Position numbers and translations under genes: made by a program. DNA of 64,000 nucleotides from Pseudobacteriovorax sp. (GTDB lineage Bacteria > Bdellovibrionota_B > Oligoflexia > Oligoflexales > Oligoflexaceae), in NCBI GenBank assembly GCA_013215145.1, contig JABSRP010000011.1, positions 62,001 through 126,000 on the forward strand. Reading direction: 5' to 3'. The first letter of the stretch is position 1. The number at the start of each line of letters is the position of its first letter. Below the pieces are notes generated by a model, which was given only the letters and a program-made list of their open reading frames with translations, ran no database searches and had not been told where the DNA came from. Shown piece by piece: positions 7,992 to 17,693 of this stretch.

Positions 7992-8718
7992 TTTCGATCT
8001 CCGAGATTAATGTGTTTGAAAACATGCCAAAGGTCCAGTTGTAGTCACCTTTACGATTTTGATCCTGACAGAACTTGGCGATTTTTGCCTCCAAGTTTCT
8101 AATATCTGTCGATAATTCTTCGATGGACTCCTGGTTAAAACCTTCGAAAACCGAAAACACGGTATTGGGATGACGATCGTCTTTCATATGTCCAAAGGAC
8201 TTAAAATGATCGATCATTTTATACGATGTTCGATCATTGAAGGTCACACTAAGTCTGGTGTCTGCCTTGATCGTATCCCCTTGTATCACAACGGCTCCTG
8301 ACTCATGTAGGGACTGCAGAACACTGTCTAATTTGACCGAGCCCATGAAGCGAGACAGTTCTAGCTTTGTCGTACCGTTTTCTTTAGTGGAAAAGCAATA
8401 AGCCAGAACTTCATACCTGTCTTCGAAGAGGTCGCGGATATTGTTTCCTGCCGCGGTTTCTCCCTTAAGTATCGGAGAATAAAGGTTCCCAAGTGAAGGA
8501 GAGTGCTGGGCTAAGATCGAGACCATTTCCTCGGGAGTGGCAACGACCTCGGCGATGGCAGCGACATTTTCAAGTGAGGTAGCGACCTCTCCCTGAATCA
8601 TTCTGCGAATAGAGCTGTAAGGGACCTTGGAAAGTCTTGATAGCATCCTGAGATCACGTCTCGGCGATGCATCGACCCACCTCTGCGCTAGATCTTTGAT
8701 CGATATTTTGTGATTCAA
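7984..8718 (-). CDS. TIGR02147-like HTH regulator
   Basis: A 244-residue cytoplasmic protein. The N-terminal 60 residues look like an XRE-type helix-turn-helix ('LRMLSRLSKVPYSSIRRMIQGE'). A C-terminal region of about 150 residues contains 'LEAKIAKFCQ' near the end, a pattern seen in TIGR02147/DUF4423 proteins that are abundant in Bdellovibrio-like and Fibrobacter genomes. The family assignment is from memory of its layout. It is likely a DNA-binding regulator of the secreted-protein gene downstream, with which it overlaps. A 6-bp inverted repeat (TGACTA/TAGTCA, 8771-8788) lies 53 bases upstream of the start and could be its operator. Confidence 0.55.
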   Translation of the reverse strand: MNHKISIKDLAQRWVDASPRRDLRMLSRLSKVPYSSIRRMIQGEVATSLENVAAIAEVVATPEEMVSILAQHSPSLGNLYSPILKGETAAGNNIRDLFEDRYEVLAYCFSTKENGTTKLELSRFMGSVKLDSVLQSLHESGAVVIQGDTIKADTRLSVTFNDRTSYKMIDHFKSFGHMKDDRHPNTVFSVFEGFNQESIEELSTDIRNLEAKIAKFCQDQNRKGDYNWTFGMFSNTLISEIEND

Positions 8719-9137
8719 ATTGAGCCTCTAATTATGACGATGTTCATCATGGTTAAGATTTTACCTATCATGACTAGGAAAATAGTCAAGTCTCTTGGTT
8801 TTGCTAACTCATTGAAACTGTCAATAACGGCTAATTGATTGTATTGTTTTACTCTCGCCATCTACCTATTGGGCTTGTAAGCAGGAATAATAATTTGATT
8901 CTTTTTTTCATTAAAAGTTTCTAAAGATCGCGGTGAATCCTTAGGTATTATCTATGACCACAGTGGAAATCCAAGGTCTCTATCTATGGTAAATTTGGCG
9001 TAAAAGCGAGTTTCACCCATTGGAAAAAACCAGGTTCTGACTTTGCGCTTTGAATACTAGGTGAATAGTTTAGAAGATTTTGACGGGGTTTATGCATCAC
9101 CCTAAGCGATGTGTTTTCGATTGCATTTTGAGGCTTT
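8719..9137. other. Intergenic region, no gene seen
   Basis: 419 bases between the end of the PilT-like gene and the regulator start, both on minus. It should hold the regulator promoter. The TGACTA-N6-TAGTCA dyad at 8771-8788 is the only clear structure. I see no T-tract hairpin for the PilT-like gene. Confidence 0.4.
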
Positions 9138-10211
9138 TTAGTCGCCAAACCCTTGCATGGCGAGTTCGAGATCCTTGCGGTTGGAGGCAAATCTAAGCGC
9201 TGTTTTTTCGGTGATAAGGCCTTTTTTTACCAGGTCTAGGAGAGATCGGTTGAAGTCTTGCATGCCATAAGACTCGTATCCCGATTTGATCGTATCGCGA
9301 AGCTTACTAAAATCAGTAGCCGTTTCGATTTCATCTTTTACTAACTGGTTTGCGACTAAGATCTCCATTGCCGGCACCATCCCTTTGCCATCAACTTTGG
9401 GCACAAGTCTTTGGGCCACGACGTACTTTAGAGTTTGGGCAAGCATAATTCTAAGTGACTGGTGTTGATGTGGCGGAAAATAGGCCAACAGTCTGGTTAG
9501 GGTCTCGACGGCATCCATGGTGTGAAGTGTGGACAAGACTAAGTGGCCTGTCTCGGCGGCCATCAGAGCCGTTTCTGTGGTCTCCTTGTCCCTGAGCTCA
9601 CCGACGAGAACCACGTCGGGATTCTGCCTTAGAGCACTCCTTAGAGCCGATTCAAAATTTGGGGTGTCGATACCTATTTCTCTTTGATTAATCGTTGATA
9701 GTTTTTCTTCAAAAAGAAATTCGATAGGATCTTCGATGGTAATGATATGAGCGGCTCGTTGACGATTAATCTTTTCGATAATAGAGGCTAAGGTTGTGGA
9801 TTTTCCGCTACCAGTAGCTCCTGTCACGAGGACGAGACCAAACTGCTGATTTGGTATGTCTTGGAGAACTGAGGCTAGCTGCAATTCCTCCATAGTCTTC
9901 ACATGATTGGATACGACCCTGAGTATCATCCCAAACTTTCCGCGCTGGCGAAATAAATTGACACGAAATCTTAAATGATCGGTTGTGTTGTAGGAAAAAT
10001 CTAGGTCTTCCAAACTATTGAGCTTTGCTTTCAGATGATCAGGGACCAAATGAGAAACCCAAAGATGCATCATCTCATCGCTGATGATTTTACCATCGCT
10101 TAAACTGATGAGTGCTCCATTGAAACGAAATCTAGGAATCGACCCCGTTTTTAGGATAACATCGCTCGCGCCCCCTCTTGCGGCGACTTTAAGGATCTTT
10201 TCGATTTTCAT
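9138..10211 (-). CDS. PilT/PilU-family twitching motility ATPase
   Basis: A 357-residue type IV pilus retraction ATPase of normal length. The N-terminal PAS-like domain begins 'GGASDVILKTGSIPRFR'. Walker A GATGSGKST is at 131-139, the Asp box 'ITIEDPIEF' at 157-165, Walker B 'NPDVVLVGELRD' at about 197-208 and the His box 'TGHLVLSTLH' at 221-230. The GATGSGKST form and C-terminal 'GMQDFNRSLLDL' fit PilU slightly better than PilT, but the choice is not secure. It hydrolyses ATP at the pilus base to depolymerise pilin. Its first 23 bases overlap the 3' end of a secreted peptidase gene. No other pilus genes are in the window. Confidence 0.85.
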   Translation of the reverse strand: MKIEKILKVAARGGASDVILKTGSIPRFRFNGALISLSDGKIISDEMMHLWVSHLVPDHLKAKLNSLEDLDFSYNTTDHLRFRVNLFRQRGKFGMILRVVSNHVKTMEELQLASVLQDIPNQQFGLVLVTGATGSGKSTTLASIIEKINRQRAAHIITIEDPIEFLFEEKLSTINQREIGIDTPNFESALRSALRQNPDVVLVGELRDKETTETALMAAETGHLVLSTLHTMDAVETLTRLLAYFPPHQHQSLRIMLAQTLKYVVAQRLVPKVDGKGMVPAMEILVANQLVKDEIETATDFSKLRDTIKSGYESYGMQDFNRSLLDLVKKGLITEKTALRFASNRKDLELAMQGFGD

Positions 10212-11859
10212 GAGATCGTCTCGCGAAAAGAATGCCCGGCAACAAGATTAATATCGCTAACGAGCCGGTATGTGCTGAACCGCCGATAGCCCCACAATTT
10301 CTTTTTGGCGTCTCATCGGTATCATTCACCAAAGGTATGGATGGAGGGGGAACATCGCAAGAACCTCTATCAATAGCATTGGTGTCTTCGGTAAACCCTC
10401 TTTCAATGGCTTTTTGAAGAATCTGGCAGCGATATTTGCTTCCAAAGTGATCTTGATCTGCGTGTATGAGAGCTAAAATTGCCGCTTGCATCGACATGGT
10501 AGGGGTCCAGTACGACATTGATTTGGCAATGACCTTATCTAACTCCGGATCGATTAGGTGGAGGTCCCACAAAAGCGCCGACCAGAATTGACCTAGTAAG
10601 TGAGGTCCACGATAGTCTTTCTCTTGATCAAAGTAGCGGTTGGGCGAAAGGTCTGCCGTCCTAAGATAAGGCGAGCCCGGTAGAATAGATTCGGCAAGTC
10701 TAGGGTTGCCGTTGATAATATACGCGAAAAAGTCTGCCATGCCTTCGTGAAGTATAAGAGAATCACCTCGAGTTGATTGAAGGTACTGAAAAATCACATG
10801 ATGGCTAAATTCGTGAATGACTACGTCGCTGTCGCGATTAAGGTTGGCCATTAGATTGCCGTCAGCGGTACCTATATAGATACGAGGACCTAGATTACCT
10901 CCGCTAGGAACATAGATAGCGTTGTTGTCCAGATCGGTATGGGTAAACAATTCAATGGGTTCCAAATCGCCTAAGGGAAGTAGTTCGCCAAGGAAAGATT
11001 TAGCTCGCGTAAGGCTGATATAGGCTTGAACCTGATCGAAAAATTGTTCGTCTTCAGGTAGATAGTTAAAAAGATCTCCCTCAGCTACAGCGCGCGTGTG
11101 TTCGAGGCTCGAACCGTAAACCTTAAAATCTTCACTCTCCAAGAGATCTGTTGAGTCCGAAATACCAGGTAATGTATGAAGGACAACCTCGTCTTCGAAG
11201 GGGTTTTCGATGTATCCATATCCTAGTTTTGCGGCGAAACTACGGTCGATGATATCAAGTGTCAGCCCCGAGTTAGCGTCCACGTAGACTGTGTAGTATT
11301 GATGACCCTCAGTGTGAGCTTCCATTTCGTAAGTCGGGACATAGGTATTCTCGTATTGCAAGTAATAGAAACCTAGTTTAGACCCAGTGACTGTGTAATT
11401 CTCGAAGGCCATTTGCCGTCGGATTTCCTCTTCTGATAGCACATTGTCTAAAGACTCAAAGATACTGAACTCATCGGGGACGTGCCGCCATGAATTCAAT
11501 GCCTTTGAGCCCTCGCCGGAACGGCTGACAAATGCACCAAAAATAGGAACTCCTTGGCAAATGACCCGAAACTGCTGGTGTCCTTTTCCCCTTAGCCCCT
11601 GCACTTTTTTGTTTTGACGGAGAGTGCAGTCTAGACCTGATAGGTCTTCCTGCAAAGTGTCCTCTAGTGTGTTGTCTGAGACAAAGTTGCGCAATTCTAA
11701 TGACTTGCGGACGTGTGGAGATACCAACGGATAAGATGAACCGAAAAAGGAGTAAGGTTTCGGCTCACCAGCAGTTTTTTGTGTGATCGCTAACAGTAGT
11801 TGAGGTTGTGTTATAATCAGAATAGCAATAGAAAAAAGTTTTCTCATTTTCCATCTCAT
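10189..11859 (-). CDS. Secreted thermolysin-like metallopeptidase with C-terminal sorting-type tail
   Basis: A 556-residue exported protein with a signal peptide in the first 26 residues. A propeptide-like region (about 45-210) resembles the FTP/PepSY prodomain of thermolysin and fungalysin families. The zinc motif HEFSH is at 349-353, with the third ligand in 'EGMADFFAY' (Glu372). The C terminus has a Cys-Gly-rich motif (CGAIGGSAHTG), a hydrophobic helix (SLAILILLPGILF) and a basic tail, which is the layout of GlyGly-CTERM or MYXO-CTERM sorting signals. It likely acts outside the cell or on its surface. Its stop lies inside the PilT/PilU-like gene, so the two are co-transcribed. Confidence 0.75.
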   Translation of the reverse strand: MRWKMRKLFSIAILIITQPQLLLAITQKTAGEPKPYSFFGSSYPLVSPHVRKSLELRNFVSDNTLEDTLQEDLSGLDCTLRQNKKVQGLRGKGHQQFRVICQGVPIFGAFVSRSGEGSKALNSWRHVPDEFSIFESLDNVLSEEEIRRQMAFENYTVTGSKLGFYYLQYENTYVPTYEMEAHTEGHQYYTVYVDANSGLTLDIIDRSFAAKLGYGYIENPFEDEVVLHTLPGISDSTDLLESEDFKVYGSSLEHTRAVAEGDLFNYLPEDEQFFDQVQAYISLTRAKSFLGELLPLGDLEPIELFTHTDLDNNAIYVPSGGNLGPRIYIGTADGNLMANLNRDSDVVIHEFSHHVIFQYLQSTRGDSLILHEGMADFFAYIINGNPRLAESILPGSPYLRTADLSPNRYFDQEKDYRGPHLLGQFWSALLWDLHLIDPELDKVIAKSMSYWTPTMSMQAAILALIHADQDHFGSKYRCQILQKAIERGFTEDTNAIDRGSCDVPPPSIPLVNDTDETPKRNCGAIGGSAHTGSLAILILLPGILFARRSHENRKDP

Positions 11860-12055
11860 TTTTAGCTGTTTACAGCGTGATAGCGTTAGAGATGGATTCG
11901 GAGAATTTCAATTTTCCCTTAGAAAAAAAGCGTTTTTTTATTTTTTTCTGCATAAATTCAGGTGGATACTTGCAGTAGGCTAGTTTGGCCATTTGCTTAG
12001 GGAGCAGAACCTTCTAAACTAGGAGGGTCTAGGTTTGTGCAGGCATGGAGAAGAC

Positions 12056-12463
12056 ATGAGATCAGTTTTATTGGTCATTAGCTTATGGTTTGCGAGCCCT
12101 CTGTTGTTGGCTCAAGGTTTTAATTTGCATGATTTACCTAAGGGAAAATCTGTAACCTTACCTCATCCGGCTACCACCTTAGTTCCCTTGGGCAGTCCAG
12201 TCAGGCTTACTGCCACTGACCGCAGCCAGACTCTAAAACTGTCAGGACGTTCTGCCAAAAACCTATACTGGAAGGCATTTACGGTTGCCATTTATGATCA
12301 AAACTCTGAGAAAGTCCGTTATATCAAAGTAGACCCCAAATCGGCCATGGTCTATTCATTCAAAAATTATACCCCCATTCAAATCATCCCCATGGCAAAT
12401 GCTGCCAGTGGCGACGTTTTTCTTAGAGTCGAAAGCAATAAACCATTGACTATAGCTCGCTGA
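12056..12463 (+). CDS. Small periplasmic hypothetical protein
   Basis: A 135-residue protein starting at the ATG with GGAG 5 bases upstream; an upstream ATG at 12035 would put extra residues before the signal peptide. Signal peptide at about 1-21 ('SVLLVISLWFASPLLLAQ'). The mature domain is about 110 residues, rich in beta-strand-like stretches, without Cys. No family is recognised. Only 8 bases separate it from the ABC ATPase gene, so it probably belongs to the same transcript. Confidence 0.6.
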   Translation: MRSVLLVISLWFASPLLLAQGFNLHDLPKGKSVTLPHPATTLVPLGSPVRLTATDRSQTLKLSGRSAKNLYWKAFTVAIYDQNSEKVRYIKVDPKSAMVYSFKNYTPIQIIPMANAASGDVFLRVESNKPLTIAR

Positions 12464-12471
12464 GGGCTCAT

Positions 12472-13470
12472 ATGGAGCCAATTCTAACGGTTAGTCAACT
12501 TGAAACGACGTTTACCACCGATATGGGAGAGGTAAAGGCCGTCGATGGCGTTTCCTTTTCGGTGGATCCAGGCAAAACCCTTGGGCTTGTGGGGGAGTCT
12601 GGAAGTGGAAAGTCAGTGACAGCCTTGTCCATCACCCAGTTGCTTCCACGTCCATCAGCCAGGATTTCCGGGGGCTCTATCATTTTCGAAGGCCAAGAAC
12701 TTGTCGGTGCCAGCCCTGAGACTCTACAAAACATTAGAGGTGGCGGGATTGCCACGATCTTTCAGGAGCCCATGACCGCTCTGAATCCAGTGAAAACCAT
12801 CGGATCGCAGGTTCTCGAGGCCATCCTACGCAATAAGGTGGGCCTAACCAAAGCTAAGTCCTACGATTTGGGGATTGAATGGTTGGAGCGTGTGGGAATT
12901 AGCGACCCGTCGCAGCGTTGGAAAGAGTACCCCCACCAGCTCTCGGGAGGGATGCGACAACGGGTTATGATTGCCATGGCTCTGGCGGGTGAACCACGGT
13001 TGCTGATTGCCGACGAGCCCACTACAGCATTGGACGTCACCATTCAGGCTCAGATATTAGATCTCTTGCGATCACTTCAAAAAGAGTTTCAGGTTGCTAT
13101 GCTTTTCATAACTCATGATCTTGGCGTAGTTGCGAACCTTTGTGATCACGTGGCTGTGATGTATGCGGGTGAGATCATTGAAGCCGCCTCGGTGCGCTCG
13201 ATATTCCACAATCCAGGGCACCCCTATACCCAAGGGCTTATTGGAGCCATACCAAAGCTAGATGGGGTAAGGAAAACCCGTTTAGCAACGATCACTGGAA
13301 TGGTACCAGCCTTAGGACAAATGCCACGTGGCTGTCGGTTTTCAAATCGCTGTGAATTTGCAAAGGACCTTTGCCGTGAGAGCTCTCCTCAGCTTTACAC
13401 CTTAAGGGAGGGGGTGCAAACTCGTTGCGTTCGAGCTAAGGAGGTTATGCGATATGACCCCCCTGCTTGA
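12472..13470 (+). CDS. Oligopeptide ABC transporter ATPase, OppD/DppD type
   Basis: A 332-residue ATP-binding subunit. Walker A GESGSGKS is at 41-48, the signature 'LSGGMRQRV' and Walker B '[12 protein letters not shown]' follow, and the C-terminal oligo_HPY extension has a Cys-containing '[15 protein letters not shown]'. It powers peptide import across the inner membrane with the second ATPase. The matching permeases and binding protein (yejB, yejE, yejA-like) are encoded 4-7 kb away on the minus strand. In E. coli YejF these two ATPase halves form one polypeptide; here they are separate genes. Its end overlaps the next ATPase by 17 bases. Confidence 0.85.
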   Translation: MEPILTVSQLETTFTTDMGEVKAVDGVSFSVDPGKTLGLVGESGSGKSVTALSITQLLPRPSARISGGSIIFEGQELVGASPETLQNIRGGGIATIFQEPMTALNPVKTIGSQVLEAILRNKVGLTKAKSYDLGIEWLERVGISDPSQRWKEYPHQLSGGMRQRVMIAMALAGEPRLLIADEPTTALDVTIQAQILDLLRSLQKEFQVAMLFITHDLGVVANLCDHVAVMYAGEIIEAASVRSIFHNPGHPYTQGLIGAIPKLDGVRKTRLATITGMVPALGQMPRGCRFSNRCEFAKDLCRESSPQLYTLREGVQTRCVRAKEVMRYDPPA

Positions 13471-14452
13471 GGTTCGCGGACTAAAAACCTACTTTCCTGT
13501 GTTTGGCGGCGTGTTTAACCGAAAAATTGCTGAGGTGAAGGCAGTTCAAGGCTTGTCTTTTCACATTAGCGAAGGGGAAATTCTTGGTTTGGTTGGGGAG
13601 TCGGGTTGTGGGAAGTCCACCACTGGACGCTCTTTGATGATGCTTAACCAGCCAACTGAGGGACAGATTCTTTTTGAAGGTCAGGATCTCCGTACCCTCA
13701 ACAAAAAGCACCTGAGGTCCTTGCGAAAACAAATACAGATGATTTTTCAAGACCCTTTTGAGTCTCTCAATCCCAAACATTCTGTTGGCCAGATACTGTC
13801 TGAACCCTTTTTGATTCATCAGCCTAATATGACCTATCCCGCTAGGCGCCGGGCTGTTTTGGAGCTGCTGGATCGTGTCGGCCTCAATCCAGATTCATAC
13901 GATAAATATCCCTTCGAGTTTTCTGGAGGACAGCGTCAACGGATCGGCATTGCGCGAGCGATTTCGCAAAAGCCAAAGCTTGTCATCTGCGATGAGCCTG
14001 TCTCCGCCTTAGATGTCTCAGTCCAGTCTCAGGTCATCAACCTTTTATTGGATCTTCAGAATGACCTAGGTCTATCCTATTTGTTCATCGCCCATGATCT
14101 TTCTGTTGTTCGACACGTTTCTGATAGAGTGGCCGTGATGTATTTAGGAAAAATTGTTGAGATTACCGATGCAGATAGTATTTATCTCAGGCCTCAGCAT
14201 CCCTATACCAAGGCTCTTATCGATGCGATCCCAACCCCCGACCCTGAGTCTGAGCAAAAAGTTGTGGCCCTTGAGGGCGACTTTCCGTCACCCTTAAACC
14301 CACCGTCTGGTTGTCAATTTCGAACGCGCTGTCCAATAGCGACGGAAGAGTGCGCCCGGGCGGTGCCCGAACTAAAGACGGTAGACCATGAGAAGAATCA
14401 TTTTGTGGCTTGTCATAAAGTGAACACTCGCCAGGCTAAAGTTAAAATTTGA
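13454..14452 (+). CDS. Oligopeptide ABC transporter ATPase, OppF/DppF type
   Basis: A 332-residue ATP-binding subunit corresponding to the C-terminal half of YejF or to OppF. Walker A GESGCGKST is at about 48-56, the signature 'FSGGQRQRIGIARAI', Walker B 'LVICDEPVSALD', and the oligo_HPY tail 'GCQFRTRCPIATEEC'. It pairs with the preceding ATPase, with which it overlaps by 17 bases, so synthesis is translationally coupled. It likely serves the Yej-type permeases at 19.5-21.6 kb. Confidence 0.85.
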   Translation: MTPLLEVRGLKTYFPVFGGVFNRKIAEVKAVQGLSFHISEGEILGLVGESGCGKSTTGRSLMMLNQPTEGQILFEGQDLRTLNKKHLRSLRKQIQMIFQDPFESLNPKHSVGQILSEPFLIHQPNMTYPARRRAVLELLDRVGLNPDSYDKYPFEFSGGQRQRIGIARAISQKPKLVICDEPVSALDVSVQSQVINLLLDLQNDLGLSYLFIAHDLSVVRHVSDRVAVMYLGKIVEITDADSIYLRPQHPYTKALIDAIPTPDPESEQKVVALEGDFPSPLNPPSGCQFRTRCPIATEECARAVPELKTVDHEKNHFVACHKVNTRQAKVKI

Positions 14453-14514
14453 GTTTTTGACAAATCCTCGTCATACTATAAGCATCTTTCCTGCTGTTTA
14501 TAGATGGGGGCTTT

Positions 14515-15228
14515 GTGTTAAAGAACCTTTATGATTTAGAAGAGATAAAGTCGAAAAATTACCGTCAACTTGACCCCAAGCTAGTCGCTTCTTTGGAAAA
14601 GTCTATTCTAGCCGCCGGACTACAAGAGCCTATTCAACTTTTTTATGTGGTAGAGACTGGAGAGTATTACGTCTTAGCTGGTCATCATCGGCTTGAGGCT
14701 ATGCGCAACATCAAAAAAAATCCGAAGCATGCTCATATTAAGTTCCAGGCTAATGTCGTCAGGGGAAGTCAGGAAGAATTTGACTCCCAAGATACAACCA
14801 TTAAAAGCATCATGTCCAATGCCATGAGACGGCCTTCCACCCTTATGGAAATGGCCGCTGCTGTGGGAGATCTTAAAAAAAGTGGTTTGTCCCTGCCAGT
14901 TATCAGCGAAGTATTAGCGCAACCAAAACGATATGTAGAAAAACTCTACGCCGTCAGCATTCTTCCAGAGGAAATTAAAGATTTTGTTGCCGCAAACCCC
15001 AATCTGTCAGATGATAGCATCATCCGGCTGTCAATGAAATTTCGTGATAAGCCCTCTGAAAGCATGTTGTCAGCTTTTGAGAGAATGGCAAAACGTAGAC
15101 AGGGTGCAGTGACCGCTCAAGCTCCAAAAAAGAGCCATTTTAAAAAGAGTTTGAACGCAACAGGATCGTTAACTCCACAGCAAATAAAGACTGTTATGAA
15201 AGTCTATAGCGATATCCTAGAAAATTAG
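14515..15228 (+). CDS. ParB/Spo0J-like nuclease-fold protein
   Basis: A 237-residue protein with GTG start. The N-terminal 90 residues match the ParB N domain, including 'LEKSILAAGLQEPI' and the box 'YVLAGHHRLEAM', where canonical ParB has GxRR. A helix-turn-helix-like region follows (about 120-160, 'LPVISEVLAQPKRYVEKLY'). There is no ParA gene beside it, and the GHHR variant is typical of stand-alone ParB-like proteins, so a chromosome-partition role should not be assumed. It lies 62 bases after the transporter ATPase. Confidence 0.7.
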   Translation: MLKNLYDLEEIKSKNYRQLDPKLVASLEKSILAAGLQEPIQLFYVVETGEYYVLAGHHRLEAMRNIKKNPKHAHIKFQANVVRGSQEEFDSQDTTIKSIMSNAMRRPSTLMEMAAAVGDLKKSGLSLPVISEVLAQPKRYVEKLYAVSILPEEIKDFVAANPNLSDDSIIRLSMKFRDKPSESMLSAFERMAKRRQGAVTAQAPKKSHFKKSLNATGSLTPQQIKTVMKVYSDILEN

Positions 15229-15354
15229 TAGATTTAATGTTTTGATAAAAATATTGATTTTGGTTCGAATGGTGCCTAGGGGTGCCGCAAGATTAAGCTT
15301 TATGGCTTATCAGTTTCTAGCTCTTGCCGTTGCATTAAGATTATAGCCCAAGTA

Positions 15355-16260
15355 TCAAGATGATGCTTTTATACCCAAGTTACATTGAGACCGGACCACT
15401 TGATTTCTTCCATGCTTCTTTGCCCAGTATAGACTTTCATCGGCTGACTTTAGCATCGCAAAAAGGTCACTGTTGGCTTCTTCGCTACTTACTACTCCAC
15501 AGCTGAAAGTTACCTTAAGATCGCTTCCCCGAGTCCCCCAGCTACTTTCCCTTGCCTTTTGTAGTATTCGTTCCATTATAGTGGTTGCGATGTCTCCATT
15601 GCTGTTGTGAAAGACGATGGCAAACTCCTCCCCTCCTATACGGCAGACATAATCGTCAATGCGGAGGTGAGAGCTTAAAAGCCTCGCTATCTGAACCAGA
15701 ACCATATCACCAACGTCATGACCGTAGGTATCGTTTACCTTTTTAAAAAAGTCGATATCAATTAGGGCTAAAGTTAATGAATTTTTTGGAGTCGAGAAGA
15801 ATAGGTCTGTTTGTTGTTGCAGATATCTTCTGTTGAAAGTTCCTGTTAATGGGTCGCGGATTGCTAACTCTAGGTATTTCTTTTGAAGACTAGCGAATCG
15901 AAGTGCACAGTTAAGTCGGGCATCCAATTCCAAAGATTTTAATGGTTTATGAACAAAATCAAAAGCTCCACAAGCGAGAGCTTCTTTTATTCTTTCGGGC
16001 TCTTCGTAGGCCGTCATAATAATAAATGGTGTCGTACAGGTTTCATCTTTCACTCTGGCTTCTACCAGTGATAATCCGCTGTTATCAGGAAGATTCCAAT
16101 CCACAAGTGCTGCGTCTATTGCCTTAGTGTCAAGGATGTTTGTAGCAGCTTCAACGCAATTGGCGGCTTCCGTATGGAACCCTAGTTTATCTAGTATGCA
16201 TATTAAAAGTTGACTTTGAATATAGTTATCTTCAACTACTAGTATTGTTGTTTGGCTCAT
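15355..16260 (-). CDS. Receiver-GGDEF response regulator (diguanylate cyclase)
   Basis: A 301-residue protein starting at the ATG with AGAGAAG upstream. A receiver domain (about 5-120) has the acidic pocket 'VVEDN' and phosphoacceptor Asp54 in 'LVDWNLP'. The GGDEF domain (about 130-295) has an intact active site, GGEEF at 209-213, and an intact inhibitory site RxxD (RIDD, 200-203) five residues before it. It should make cyclic di-GMP on phosphorylation and be feedback-inhibited by it, as in single-receiver relatives of PleD. No histidine kinase is encoded nearby. The two PilZ proteins in the window are possible downstream receptors. Confidence 0.9.
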   Translation of the reverse strand: MSQTTILVVEDNYIQSQLLICILDKLGFHTEAANCVEAATNILDTKAIDAALVDWNLPDNSGLSLVEARVKDETCTTPFIIMTAYEEPERIKEALACGAFDFVHKPLKSLELDARLNCALRFASLQKKYLELAIRDPLTGTFNRRYLQQQTDLFFSTPKNSLTLALIDIDFFKKVNDTYGHDVGDMVLVQIARLLSSHLRIDDYVCRIGGEEFAIVFHNSNGDIATTIMERILQKARESSWGTRGSDLKVTFSCGVVSSEEANSDLFAMLKSADESLYWAKKHGRNQVVRSQCNLGIKASS

Positions 16261-16342
16261 AGCTTCTCTTTTATTGTACTTTATCACCTCATTTCCCAAT
16301 TGTATCAAAAAAGAAGCTATGGAACTACTAAGCTAAACGCTA

Positions 16343-17497
16343 TCAGTAAGGCAATGAAGAGCCATGGGGAAAGTCTTTCTCGATATCTTGTTGTCCTTGG
16401 TAGGCTCCGAAGATACCAAACTTACGATCATTTATTTGTACAATAACCTGTAGTAGGTATTCATCCCGATTTCGAAAAACTCGTTCGTTATCGTCTTCCA
16501 GGAAACTTAGGTCGATGGCATCTCCACTATTTAGTTTGTCGGCCATAACTTCCCTGTTAGCTTTAAAAACTTGTAGGCCAACATTAGAAGCCTCTCCTCG
16601 CAGCTGACTGACTCTTAACTCGAGAGGACGAATGTGGCCTACTGGTACGTTCGGACCAATTGGAGCGGGTACTTTCCTACCTGCTACGGATTCATAATCC
16701 ATCTCAAAGCGATAGGTGAAACCTTTGTAATTCAATGTATTTCGAATGGTATTGACCCTACCAACACCTAGGAGGGCCCTTTTCTTGTTTTTTGGGTAGA
16801 TAACGGTTTGGCCATCAGGCGTACGAGTTTGGTTGGCGCCCAAGGTTTGCGAGTTATAAGTGTCTTGAAAGCCGATTTGAAATGCTTCTTGGCGTTCCTT
16901 TAGGGTCAGTAGCCAGGTGTATCGCTCTTTGGTCCCAGTTCGTTTGGTGGAGTCTATAAACAGAATCATATCACCGGCAGTTGCCCGTGACTGACGAAGA
17001 GGCTCTAGCACGTTATGAAACTGAATGGAATCTGTGACAAGTAGTGTAGACGTCAGCGGGTAGGTATGGCCGCTGATAGTTTCCCCTAGAAAACTAGGTA
17101 GGTTATCAGGTTGCCAGCCTCGAGACCCTTCAGGAGGAGCTCCTCGTTTAAAAACGACAAATCGTCCTCGACCTCTTTCTCCGATAAAAGTAGACTTAAC
17201 GGCAAGTTCAAATATGTCAAAAAAGCTCTTCTCGGCAATTAAATTGACTTTGCTAACCACCTGATAGGTAAGACCAGCGGGTGTACCCCCGTAAAGATGC
17301 ATGGCACCATCAAAGCGACCGACACTGGGAATTCGGTCTGATATTCCAATGGGAAAATAAACGCTCGAAAGAATATCGGGTCGGTCGTATATGGGGGGTA
17401 AATCGGGTACTGGGACCGATTGGGCTAATAGTAACGATTCACTGGCAAAAACAACCAGCAGGCAAATGATCCTCAAGTATCTCTTAAACGGTCTCAT
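16343..17497 (-). CDS. Secreted hypothetical protein
   Basis: A 384-residue protein starting at the ATG with GGAG 7 bases upstream; the open frame extends further but without a ribosome site. Signal peptide at about 1-26 ('RIICLLVVFASESLLLAQ'). The mature protein has no Cys and many short beta-like stretches. I do not recognise a family, and no membrane segment, repeat or catalytic motif stands out. It stands alone between the diguanylate cyclase and the peptide-binding protein gene. Confidence 0.6.
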   Translation of the reverse strand: MRPFKRYLRIICLLVVFASESLLLAQSVPVPDLPPIYDRPDILSSVYFPIGISDRIPSVGRFDGAMHLYGGTPAGLTYQVVSKVNLIAEKSFFDIFELAVKSTFIGERGRGRFVVFKRGAPPEGSRGWQPDNLPSFLGETISGHTYPLTSTLLVTDSIQFHNVLEPLRQSRATAGDMILFIDSTKRTGTKERYTWLLTLKERQEAFQIGFQDTYNSQTLGANQTRTPDGQTVIYPKNKKRALLGVGRVNTIRNTLNYKGFTYRFEMDYESVAGRKVPAPIGPNVPVGHIRPLELRVSQLRGEASNVGLQVFKANREVMADKLNSGDAIDLSFLEDDNERVFRNRDEYLLQVIVQINDRKFGIFGAYQGQQDIEKDFPHGSSLPY

Positions 17498-17693
17498 AAC
17501 TTGTCTCCGCAATACATTTAGATAAGTGTCTTTAGCAATAAATCGACTGTCAATCAATGCAGAGTACAAGAATGTTAATGATGCTCTTAGTAGTTGAAAT
17601 AAAAAAAGAAAGTTTGGTTTTGTCGAAGTGGCTGGATATCAATCCCTTTTGGCTTGAGAGCCTTAGGGTGATACCCTCCCAAAAATTTGGTAG

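Noticed and set aside
8984-9190. 68-codon ORF overlapping the end of the PilT/PilU-like gene
   Set aside because: No ribosome site, no recognisable features and overlap with a well-supported gene.
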